In this document: positions 28,094-36,358 of the stretch, piece by piece
Layout of the letters: each line of letters starts with the position of its first letter
Position numbering within the stretch: the first letter of the stretch is position 1
NCBI GenBank assembly: GCA_963733395.1
Contig: CAVTCZ010000017.1
Coordinates: forward strand, 124,001 to 188,000
Direction of reading: 5' to 3'
DNA: 64,000 bases
From: JADKAV01 sp963733395
GTDB lineage: Bacteria; Actinomycetota; Actinomycetes; S36-B12; UBA10799
Notes under the pieces: generated by a model
Database searches by the model: none
Seen by the model: the letters and a program-made list of their open reading frames with translations, nothing else
Told to the model about the DNA's origin: nothing
Made by a program: the position numbers and the translations under genes

Positions 28094-28645
28094 TCAGCCC
28101 TTCTTCTTGACGAACACCGTGACGTGCTGGATCGATCGCAGCGAGAAGGTCTTGCCCTCGAACTCCTCGAAGCCCTGGCGTCCGATGCCCTTGGTCGGGA
28201 TGGTGACCTGGATCGTCTCCTTGCCATCGGCGGCCGTCGAGCCCTTCTTCGTGCCCGAGGTGTAACCCGCTTCGCCGAGCAGCAAGGCGCTGACGGTCGG
28301 GTTGTCCAGGACGGCACCGACCTGCACCCCGCAGATCTTCCAGCCCGGCTTGACCTGCCACGACGCGTAGGGCGGGGTGGACGCCATGGTGAACGTCACC
28401 GCTTTCTGCTTGTTCCCCTTGCCGAGATCGGGTTGTCCTTCCACCGGAGTCGCCAGCGTCGGTTTCGTCGCGGCCTTGGTGCACCCGTGCCATGAATACG
28501 TGGGGCTGGGGGAACCCAGGAAGTAGCCGGCGTTGGCGGTGGGGGGCAGTTTGTCGTTCTCCGGGTTGCTCTTGGCCGCGGCTGCCACCGACGGCACCGC
28601 CAATGCGCACACGGCCAGGGCGGTCACAGCGGTGTTCTTGATCAT
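28094..28645 (-). CDS. Small secreted protein of unknown function
   Basis: The ATG at 28645 begins a signal peptide ('MIKNTAVTALAVCALAVPSV', cleavage 'AAAAK'). The 160-residue mature part has two Cys that could form a disulfide ('SWHGCTKAA' and 'GWKICGVQVG') and alternating strands such as 'KETIQVTIPTKG' and 'IQHVTVFVKKKG'. No family is recognised. It converges on the CHAP gene (15 bases between stops) and diverges from the penicillin acylase. A longer upstream frame to 28798 is not supported. Confidence 0.7.
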   Translation of the reverse strand: MIKNTAVTALAVCALAVPSVAAAAKSNPENDKLPPTANAGYFLGSPSPTYSWHGCTKAATKPTLATPVEGQPDLGKGNKQKAVTFTMASTPPYASWQVKPGWKICGVQVGAVLDNPTVSALLLGEAGYTSGTKKGSTAADGKETIQVTIPTKGIGRQGFEEFEGKTFSLRSIQHVTVFVKKKG

Positions 28646-28760
28646 CGCCACAGCGTACGTCGCTGGGCGGGAATCGCCAATAGTCCTGAGGACCCGGTGC
28701 CACGCACCTGATGCCGCGCGCGGACACCCGGCATCCCCGCCGCGGAGTAACCTGCGAGTC

Positions 28761-31333
28761 ATGCGAACGTTCGGGAAGATCCTCGGAGTCATCGCCATCG
28801 TCGTACTCGTCCTCGTGGTTGTGCTGGTCTCGTTCGGTGCCTGGACCGTCCACCGCTCGTTCCCCCAGCTCGACGGCGCGGTCGAGGTCCCCGGGCTGAC
28901 CGGCTCGGTCGAGGTGATCCGCGATGACCGCGGGGTGCCGCAGATCTACGCCGACAACCTCGACGATCTGTTCTTCGCCCAGGGCTACGTGCACGCCCAG
29001 GACCGGTTCTGGGAGATGGACGTGCGCCGGCACATCACGGCCGGCCGCATGTCGGAGATGTTCGGGGACAGCCAAGTGGACACCGACAAGTTCTTGCGCA
29101 CGGTGGGCTGGCGGCGGGTGGCCGAGCAGGAGTACCCGATGCTCTCGCCGGAGACCAAGCAGATCCTCGAGGCTTACGCCAACGGGGTCAACGCCTACAT
29201 CGGCGACCGCTCCGGTGCGGAACTGAGTCTGGAGTACTCGGTGCTGCGGCTGATCAACTCCGAGTATCAGATCGAGCCGTGGGGTCCGGTGGACTCCATC
29301 GCCTGGCTCAAAGCGCTCGCCTGGGACCTCGGCGGCAACATGAGCGACGAGATCCAGCGTTCGCTGGCGGCCGCGAAGGTCGGGGTCGACCGGGCCGAGG
29401 AGATCTACCCGCCCTACCCCTACGCGCGGCATCGGCCGATCGTGGCGCGGGGGACGGTCGTCGGGGACGCATTCGACCAGAACGCAGAGGCGCAACCCGA
29501 CCGGAGGGCCGCGGCCGCACTGATGGCCGCGCCGGCGCTGACCGCCACCCAAGCGGCTTTCCGCTCCTCGACGGTGTGCTCGGTCCCAAGGGCGAGGGGA
29601 TCGGCTCGAACAGTTGGGTGGTCTCCGGATCCAAGACCATCACCGGCAAACCGCTGCTGGCCAACGATCCGCATCTCGCCGCCGGCCATGCCCTCCTCTG
29701 GTACCAGGCCGGCCTGCACTGCCGCACGGTCACGCCGGCCTGCCCCTACGATGTGGCCGGCTGGACGATGTCCGGCATGCCGGGGGTTCTCATCGGGCAC
29801 AACGCCGACATCGCGTGGGGTTTCACCAACCTCGGCCCGGACGTCATGGACCTGGCGCTGGAGAAGGTGGCCGGTGACACCTACGCTCGTGGACGGCCGG
29901 CGCGAGGCCGTTGCAGACCCGGGAGGAGGTCATCAAGGTCGCCGGGGGCGACGACGTGACCATCACCGTGCGGTCGACCGAGAACGGTCCGATCGTCTCC
30001 GACGTCCTGGAGTCGACGGCCATCACCGGCGAGGACGCGCCGGCGCCTGCCCCCGGACAGGCTCCGGACGAGCAGGCGGTCCCGGAGCGGGGGGACGGCT
30101 ACGCTGTGGCGCTGAAGTGGACGGCGTTGACCCCCAGGCCCACCTTCGACGCCTTCCCGCTCATCGCCCGCGCGCGGAACTGGGACGACTTCCGCGCCGC
30201 CGCCCGGTTCGTGACCGTGCCGTCCCAGAACCTCGTCTACGCCGACCGGAGCGGCGTGATCGGCTACCAGGCGCCGGGGGTCATCCCGATCCGCACGGGG
30301 TACGACGGCAAGTGGCCCTTCCCGGGATGGAGTTCGCAGTACACGTGGGACGGACAGATCCCGTTCGCCGAGCTGCCGACCATGACCGATCCGCCGGAGG
30401 GCTACATCGTCACGGCCAACCAGGCGGTGATCGGCAAGGACTACCCGTACCTCATCACCGACGACTGGTCATACGGTGCGCGGTCGCAGCGGATCTTCGA
30501 CCTCATCGAGGAGCAGACGCAGGACGGCGATCCGATGACCTCGGAGGAGATGTGCCGACATCCAGATGGACGCCCGCAACGAGCTCGCCGCGTTCCTCGT
30601 GCCCAAACTCGCCGACTTCGAGGTGGATGAGGCGACCCGTCCGGCACTCGACCTCCTGACCGGCTGGGACTACCAGCAACCCGCCGACTCGGCGCCCGCG
30701 GCGTACTTCAACGCCGTGTGGCGGCAGATGGTGGCGCGCATGTTCGACGACGTCCTCGACCCCGAACAGACGCTGGTCGACGGCGGGGACCGCTTCTGGG
30801 AGGCCACCTACCGGTTGTGGGCACAACCGAACAACCCCTGGTGGGACGACATGAACACTCCTGAGGTGGAGGACCGCGACGCGACGGTGAACGCCAGTCT
30901 GCAGGCGGCCGCAGCCGAACTCCGCGGGGAACTCGGTGACGACCCCACAGCCTGGCAGTGGGGAGACCTGCACACGCTGGAACTGACGAACATGACGCTG
31001 GGCGACAGCGGTATCGCCCCCATCGAGTGGCTGTTCAACCGCGGGCCCTACAGCGTCGGCGGCGGCGAGAGCATCGTGCAGGCGAACGGCTGGACGCCAG
31101 CCGACGGCTACGAGGTCACCTGGGTGCCGTCCATGCGGCAGGTCATCGACATGAGCGACCTCGACAACTCGACGTGGGTCAACCTGACCGGAGCCAGTGG
31201 CCATGCCTTCGATGCGACCTACCGTGATCAGACCCAGGCGTGGGCCACCGGCGAGCAGTACCCGTGGCCGTTCAGTCGGCAGTCGGTCGAGGCTGCCGCG
31301 CGCGACACCCTGGTCCTGCAGCCTGCCTCATGA
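28761..31333 (+). CDS. Penicillin acylase family protein (Ntn hydrolase; frame broken)
   Basis: The N-terminal hydrophobic helix (residues 5-30) is a signal anchor. The alpha-chain opening is 'VEVIRDDRGVPQIYADNLDD' with 'FAQGYVHAQDRFWEMDV'. Self-cleavage would occur before the Ser encoded at 29606-29608 in 'GIGSNSWVVSGS', which becomes the N-terminal nucleophile of the beta chain, followed by 'GKPLLANDPHLA'. Frame changes near 29553, 29885-29906 and 30552 are all resolved by removing five single bases, giving 'TYLVDGRREPLQTREEV' at the second site and an 855-residue protein. Family members act on beta-lactams or quorum-sensing acyl-homoserine lactones; which one is not evident. It overlaps the next gene. 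Confidence 0.88.
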
Positions 31334-32082
31334 CTCCGGAGGACCTGCCAGCCGAGGTGTTCGCCGGCGCGCCGCACAAACTGACGATGGGTTTGCGGCC
31401 ACTGGACATGTCGACCTGGCTGGACCCGGATCCGACCGACCCGCAGCTGGCCTACCGGCGGGAGTTGCTGTCGGAGCGCAGGAACGAGGTGTTCGGCGCA
31501 CTTCCGGGCAGTGAGACGGCGTGCCGCGAGGTCGCCGCGGCGGTCTTCGAGTGGGTCGGGCAAACGCCGCCGGGGGTGGATCAGCCACTTGTCGAGGCGG
31601 CACTGGCGGTGCGCGATGACCTGTGTGTGCTGCAATCCGACGGTGATCGATGGCTACTTGTCGCGGCCGTGGTGTGCTTCCCGTCCCGCTGGCGCCTGGC
31701 CGACAAGCTCGGTCGGGACGTGCTGGCCATCCACGGACCGGTCCCTGGCTATGTGTCCACGCTCGGCACCGCGACGACCAGTGCGTTCGCAGCTATCGCC
31801 AAGAAGCCCCGCTGGCGGGTGAACTGGACACTGCTCGACGATGCCGAGCTCTTCCAGCCCGCGGCGCCGGAGCATGGCAGTCACCGACCGGGCCTTGAGT
31901 CATTCCTGCGGGTGGAACGGCAGTGCCTGGTGCCCGTCGAGGGGTGTGTCGTGTTCTCGATCCGGACCACGGTTGTGCCAGTGGCCGACCTACCGCCGGA
32001 TCGGGCGGCGGCGGTGTTGGCCGCAGCCGCGGGAACGCCCGACGATCTGGCGGGCTATCGCGGGTGGTCGCGGGAGGATTAG
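31330..32082 (+). CDS. DUF3445 haem-dependent oxidative N-demethylase-like protein
   Basis: The ATG at 31330 overlaps the acylase stop (ATGA). The 250-residue protein contains the family signature 'CFPSRWRLADKLGRDVLAIH' with 'GPVPGYVSTL', then 'RVNWTLLDDAELFQP' and 'LRVERQCLVPV'. DUF3445 corresponds to the alpha subunit of a haem-dependent oxidative N-demethylase that uses an unusual PAS-like haem fold. No ferredoxin-reductase partner genes lie nearby. Coupling to the acylase suggests a shared pathway, but the substrate is unknown. Confidence 0.85.
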   Translation: MTPEDLPAEVFAGAPHKLTMGLRPLDMSTWLDPDPTDPQLAYRRELLSERRNEVFGALPGSETACREVAAAVFEWVGQTPPGVDQPLVEAALAVRDDLCVLQSDGDRWLLVAAVVCFPSRWRLADKLGRDVLAIHGPVPGYVSTLGTATTSAFAAIAKKPRWRVNWTLLDDAELFQPAAPEHGSHRPGLESFLRVERQCLVPVEGCVVFSIRTTVVPVADLPPDRAAAVLAAAAGTPDDLAGYRGWSRED

Positions 32083-32158
32083 GGCGCGGATGGTGCTCCG
32101 GGGGTCAGCCGTCCGCGCGGCCGCTGCTCGGCATGAGCGGTCGGGCAGTTGGTTAGAC

Positions 32159-32212
32159 GTTGTGCCGTTGGTGAGCAAACACACGCGTGTCTTCGCTCAC
32201 CAACGGGACAAC
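32159..32212. repeat. Palindrome, 18-bp arms
   Basis: GTTGTGCCGTTGGTGAGC pairs with GCTCACCAACGGGACAAC (one mismatch) around an 18-base centre containing ACACACGCGTGT. Outer GGCAGT...ACTGCC bases extend the pairing. Confidence 0.8.
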
Positions 32213-32283
32213 CACTGCCACGAAGTGCGCTTGATACCCACCGGCGGCGGTCTGCCGATCGCACCCCCACTCCCCGTTCGGTT

Positions 32284-32309
32284 CCGAAGCACCGGCTACG
32301 GTGCTTCGG
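32284..32309. repeat. Perfect 11-bp hairpin
   Basis: CCGAAGCACCG pairs with CGGTGCTTCGG across a GCTA loop. The half-site recurs at about 32837 as CCGAAGCACCGG. Confidence 0.75.
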
Positions 32310-32361
32310 ATTTCGGCGGGGAGTGAGGTGGCGCAGGGCGATCTCGGCGGCCGATCACCGC

Positions 32362-32485
32362 GAGTGTTGCGCGGTTGCGGTCCGCGGACCACGACTGTTG
32401 CACGGTTGTCGGTTCAGCACCCCCAAAACCAGCAACCGCGCAACAGTCGTGGGACGACACCAGCAACCGCGCAACACTCGTCGCG
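32362..32485. repeat. Four-arm palindromic repeat, family B, copy 2
   Basis: The forward arms GTGTTGCGCGGTTGCGG and GACTGTTGCACGGTTG are followed by the inverted arms CCAGCAACCGCGCAACAG and CCAGCAACCGCGCAACACTCG. Arm order, spacing and the central CCCCCAAAACCAG/GGGGCCCGCAAACCAG region parallel the copy at 16835-16960. Confidence 0.8.
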
Positions 32486-32601
32486 GACGGCGGGACCCGT
32501 CTCCGGGGCCACCTGGCGAATGGTCGCTGTTGGTGGCGCTGGTCTGTGCGGGGCGGCACCGTCCGGGCCGGGCGTGGGCTGCCGAGTGTTGGTGGCTGTT
32601 C

Positions 32602-32649
32602 GTGCAGTTGGTTGACGTTCGGGAACCGCTGAACGTCAACCAACTGCAC
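32602..32649. repeat. Perfect 19-bp palindrome
   Basis: GTGCAGTTGGTTGACGTTC pairs perfectly with its complement across the 10-base loop GGGAACCGCT. It is unlike family A or B in sequence but similar in style. Confidence 0.85.
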
Positions 32650-32921
32650 CAACGCCATCGAACTGCACGAGCCTCAACGAACCCGTCCGGTCCGACCCCC
32701 GGGCACCCACCGAGGTGTGGCACCCGAGCCGGCCGCGGTCGCAGCAGCGGCGGACCGGCCACCGGCAGGACCTCTGTCCCACACACCCCGCACCGACACC
32801 CCACCGCACACCGCCACGATCAAACTCCCCGCCCACATCCGAAGCACCGGTTTTACGCCGTTGTTGTTGCCCTCGACGCGCCGCGCGGAAGGGCAACTAC
32901 GGCGCAGGCGCCCGCGCGAGG

Positions 32922-33368
32922 CTAGAAGGTGAACGGCTTGGGCGGCAGGTTCAGCTGCGCCCGCGGGCAGGTGACCAGGGTCATGGCCCCGAGTGACAGC
33001 GCCGCGTCGCACAACGAGAGCACGGTCCAGCCGAGCCGGGATGCGTGGGCGGTGATCGTGGCGCAATAGATGGTGATCTCGTAGCGGGTGGGGGTGCCGT
33101 ACGCGATCTGGATCGTCCCGATCAGTCGTGCCCCGCCCGGGTCGTCGGCGCTTCGCCACGGCATGTCGTAGCGCGCCCAGCGGGCCGGGTCGGCCGACCA
33201 CAGACCGCCGTTGGTCGTGTCCCGCAGAGCCAACTCGACGAGGATCGAGCGGGCCGCGTCTTCGGGCACGATTGCCGCCGGACGGATGATCTCGGTGATG
33301 TCGGCGTCGACCTCGCCGGCGGTGAACGCCGCTGGGAGCGGTTTGCGCAGGTCGCTGGTGAGCACCGC
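32922..33368 (-). CDS. Hypothetical protein, 148 residues
   Basis: The ATG at 33368 is preferred over the frame's first Met at 33449 because AGGAGG lies just upstream (minus strand). The product has no signal peptide. Segments such as 'DADITEIIRPAAIVPEDAARSILVELALRD' (read in parts) and 'ARLIGTIQIAYGTPTRYEITIY' suggest an alpha/beta fold, and the C-terminus is hydrophobic ('AALSLGAMTLVTC'). I do not recognise the family. Base composition and codon use match the neighbours. Confidence 0.6.
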   Translation of the reverse strand, partial: AVLTSDLRKPLPAAFTAGEVDADITEIIRPAAIVPEDAARSILVELALRDTTNGGLWSADPARWARYDMPWRSADDPGGARLIGTIQIAYGTPTRYEITIYCATITAHASRLGWTVLSLCDAALSLGAMTLVTCPRAQLNLPPKPFTF

Positions 33369-33582
33369 CATCACCTCCTCGTGACTCCCGTTGTATCGGA
33401 ACCGGCCAGCACCGACTGAGTCCAGTAGTCCGATCCGGTGAGCGCTCAATGGGTGAATGGGTGACTGGGCCCTGGCGGCGTGTCGCGGTTTGGTGAATTC
33501 GACCTGCGAGGTTATCCTGAACGCGGTCCCTCATGGGGGTCTCGACGCTGGGGAAGGCGAAGCGAGACACATGGAGGGCCTG

Positions 33583-34071
33583 ATGCGTAGTACCGAGGCT
33601 GCGGCCCGGGGAGTGGTGTTCATCCACTCATGCCCGCGTGCCTTGATCTCCCATGTCGAATGGGCGGTGCAACGCGCCGTCGAGCGCACCCATCCCTACG
33701 AGTGGTCCGCGCAACCGATCCAGACCGGGATGTCACGCTGCGAGATGCACTGGTTCGGACCTGTGGGTGCCGCAGCTGCGATCGCAAGTGCGCTGCGGGG
33801 ATTCCCGAACCTGCGCTTCGAGGTGACCGAGGACAGCCCGGAGGGTGTGGGCGAGCGGTTCTGCTTCACCCCCACGCTGGGGATCTTCCGCGCGGCCACC
33901 GGACCCACCGGGGATCTGCTGATCGGGGAGGAGCGGTTGCGGGCGCTGCTGGCCGACGGCGATCTGCGAGCCGGACTCCAGGCGCTGCTCGGTCAACCCT
34001 GGGACGACGAACTGGAGCCGTTCCGCACTGCGTCCAGCTCGGATGTGCGATGGCTGACCCGGGTCGGCTGA
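33583..34071 (+). CDS. DUF3145 family protein
   Basis: The start at ATG 33583 follows GGAGG by six bases; an ATG at 33571 is possible. The 162-residue product opens 'RGVVFIHSCPRALISHVEWAV', the hallmark of DUF3145, an actinobacteria-restricted family, with 'PYEWSAQP', 'MHWFGPVG' and 'RFCFTPTLGIFRA' further on. Function is unknown; it is often found near lipid or central-carbon genes in actinobacteria. It supports the taxonomic placement of the window. Confidence 0.87.
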   Translation: MRSTEAAARGVVFIHSCPRALISHVEWAVQRAVERTHPYEWSAQPIQTGMSRCEMHWFGPVGAAAAIASALRGFPNLRFEVTEDSPEGVGERFCFTPTLGIFRAATGPTGDLLIGEERLRALLADGDLRAGLQALLGQPWDDELEPFRTASSSDVRWLTRVG

Positions 34072-34345
34072 GACCGCATCTGGTGCGCTGTTGGTCGCGA
34101 TGTCCACGAACGGGGCCTCTGTTGGCCTCAGGGCGGGCGAAGTGGTGTCACCCGATTGGCCTAATCGGCCGGATCCACTGCCCTTGACGGGCTGCACGAA
34201 TGGGTGACATCGGTCGAGTTTCTTCGAATCTGTTGAGCCGATAGGGTGACTTTTCGTCGAACGAGCAGGTCGTTCACCCATTTGGCGGCGTAGACGAGGT
34301 ATGTGGGGGGCGATCCTTACAAGGAATGCCTGAGGAGGTGGCCCA

Positions 34346-36331
34346 ATGCTGGAGTCCCGCTCCCGCCACATGATCCCGCGGGGTCTCGTTGCGCTGTCCA
34401 TCGCATGTGTCGCTGCGATCCCGCTCAGCCTCGGCGCCCCTGCCGGTTCCGCGTCTGTCCCGAGCCACCGTGTGCTGCTCGGCACCACCGGGGACGTGCA
34501 CGAGGTCGCAGCTGCCGTCACGGCCGTCGGCGGCTCCGTCGTGCAGACCTACGAGGTTGCCCAGGCGCTGCTGGCCGACCTCCCGCAGAACGCGATGACC
34601 CCCGAAGGCTCCTTCGTCGTGCCCAACCTCGCCATGCACTTCAACGCGGTGCCGGCGTCGGCAGCCGGTGCTGACGACGTGAACACCTTCCGCGAGACCA
34701 TCGGCGCCACTGATCCCGATGGCGGATCCGGGGTCGATGGCGGATCCGGGGTCACGGTCGCGGTGGTGGACACCGGCGTGGACAGCAGTGCCGATATCGA
34801 TGTGGCCGACCGGGTGAACGTTTCCGGCGGAGACACCGGCGACGGCCTCGGGCACGGCACCTTCATGGCCGGTCTGGTCGCCGGTGACGACGCCGACTTC
34901 GGGGGCGTTGCTCCCGGCGCGCAGGTGTTCGACGTGCAGGTGGCCACGCCGGACGGCAGCACCGACCTCGCCACTGTGCTCGCAGGATTGCAGGCGGTGG
35001 CGGACAAGCGGGCAGCCGATTCGTCGCTGCAGGTGGCGATGCTCGCGCTGAGCACCGACAGCCCGCTGCCGCCGTGGATGGATCCGTTGACCAGGGGCCT
35101 GGACCGGCTCTGGGCCCGCGGTGTGACCGTCGTGGTCGCGGCCGGCAACGACGGTGCCGGAGAGGTGCCCTCGCCCGCCACCGACCCCACGCTGCTGGTG
35201 GTCGGCTCGCAGGATGAACTGGACACCGCGGTCCGCAGCGACGACGTGGTGCCGGACTTCTCGTCGTACGGCAAGGCCTTCGGCGAACGCCGGCCCGATG
35301 TCGTGGCGCCCGGCGTCTCCCTGATCTCCACCTCCGCCCCCAAGAGCCAGGCGTACCTGCAGAACGAGGGCTCCCATGTCGGAGACGGATTCCTCAAGGG
35401 CACCGGAACCTCGATGTCCACCGCAGTTGCTGCCGGCGCGGTCGCTGCGCTGCTGGCGCAGCGTCCCGGACTCAGCCCGGACCAGGCCAAGCGCTTGGTG
35501 ATGGATACGGCATACCGCACCCCCGGCCTCAAGGCCAAGAACGGCGCGGGCAAGGGCGGGCTGGATCTCGCCGCGGCGCTGACTGCGCCGGTGCCGGCGG
35601 CCGACCCCCGCGATGACGAGAACGCATCGCCGGAGTACGGGCCGGTCGAAGCGGATGCGCAGGCCTGGGCGCAGTTCGCGCAGGCCTGGGAGGACGGCAA
35701 CCTGCGGGCGGCCGCCAAGGCATGGGTGCAGCTGTCCGAACAGAGCCGCCGCTGGGCCGCGAATGCCTGGTCGCTCGCGGCGCTGTCGCAAGCACTGCAG
35801 AGCGATGAGGCCACGTTCGAGAGCCGCCGCTGGGCGGGCCACCACTGGGCGACCGACAAGTGGAGCAGCCGCCGCTGGGCCACCGATGAATGGGTGAGCC
35901 GCCGCTGGGCCGACGAGGCGTGGCTGGCCGAGATGTGGGACAGCCGCCGCTGGGCCGACGAGGACTGGAACAGCCGCCGCTGGGCCGCCAATGACTGGCT
36001 GGCTTTCGCCTGGATCCTGCGCACCGCCGAGACGGATCCCGCAGTGCTCGACATGTGGCGCAACGGCCAGTGGGAGAGCCGCCGCTGGGCAAGCCGCCGC
36101 TGGGCCGACGAGGACTGGAGCAGCCGCCGCTGGGCCGACGCCGCGTGGGTGAGCCGCCGCTGGGCCGACGAGGCGTGGGAGAGCCGCCGCTGGGCCGACT
36201 TCAGCTGGGAGAGCCGGCGCTGGGCCAATGGTGACTGGACCAGCCGGCGCTGGGCGGACTACTCCTTCGAAAGCCGGCGCTGGGCCATCGACACGTGGGA
36301 CAGCAGGCGTTGGGCGGCACTGCGTTGGTAA
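34346..36331 (+). CDS. Secreted subtilisin-like serine protease with C-terminal SRRW repeats
   Basis: The ATG at 34346 follows GAGGAGG; a signal peptide ends near residue 36. An inhibitor-like propeptide (about 40-100) precedes the S8 catalytic domain: Asp142 in 'AVVDTGVDSS', His170 in 'GLGHGTFMAG', Asn in 'VAAGNDGAG' and Ser356 in 'GTGTSMSTAVAAG'. From residue about 435 the protein becomes Trp-rich, and residues about 467-661 contain fifteen SRRW units, mostly of ten residues (xSRRWADxxW). The frame is open, and the repeats vary in the acidic positions, so they are maintained at protein level. The stop is 27 bases before the kinase ATG. The tail may bind the cell wall or act as the signal sensed by the kinase (inference). 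Confidence 0.9.
   Translation: MLESRSRHMIPRGLVALSIACVAAIPLSLGAPAGSASVPSHRVLLGTTGDVHEVAAAVTAVGGSVVQTYEVAQALLADLPQNAMTPEGSFVVPNLAMHFNAVPASAAGADDVNTFRETIGATDPDGGSGVDGGSGVTVAVVDTGVDSSADIDVADRVNVSGGDTGDGLGHGTFMAGLVAGDDADFGGVAPGAQVFDVQVATPDGSTDLATVLAGLQAVADKRAADSSLQVAMLALSTDSPLPPWMDPLTRGLDRLWARGVTVVVAAGNDGAGEVPSPATDPTLLVVGSQDELDTAVRSDDVVPDFSSYGKAFGERRPDVVAPGVSLISTSAPKSQAYLQNEGSHVGDGFLKGTGTSMSTAVAAGAVAALLAQRPGLSPDQAKRLVMDTAYRTPGLKAKNGAGKGGLDLAAALTAPVPAADPRDDENASPEYGPVEADAQAWAQFAQAWEDGNLRAAAKAWVQLSEQSRRWAANAWSLAALSQALQSDEATFESRRWAGHHWATDKWSSRRWATDEWVSRRWADEAWLAEMWDSRRWADEDWNSRRWAANDWLAFAWILRTAETDPAVLDMWRNGQWESRRWASRRWADEDWSSRRWADAAWVSRRWADEAWESRRWADFSWESRRWANGDWTSRRWADYSFESRRWAIDTWDSRRWAALRW
35744..36328 (+). 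repeat. Coding repeat array, fifteen SRRW units
   Basis: Recurring 30-base units are built on AGCCGCCGCTGGGCC, with the last units using AGCCGGCGC and AGCAGGCGT instead. The array is interrupted once by a non-repeat stretch (about 35999-36070). Synonymous drift towards the 3' end suggests the array is not a recent expansion. Confidence 0.9.
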
Positions 36332-36358
36332 CGTCCTAGCTGCCCCGAGGAGGCGTGG

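Larger units (their letters stand above)
32083..32921. other. Repeat-rich intergenic region, no gene
   Basis: About 840 bases with four distinct palindromes (32159-32212, 32284-32309, 32362-32485, 32602-32649) and a further CCGAAGCACCGG half-site near 32837. Open frames through it are Arg/Pro/Thr-rich shadows with no start signal. It separates the convergent DUF3445 gene and the minus-strand gene ending at 32922. Confidence 0.7.

Noticed and set aside
32149..32925. Long open frame through the repeat-rich gap
   Set aside because: It is Arg/Pro/Thr-rich, crosses four palindromes and has no ribosome site or family motif.
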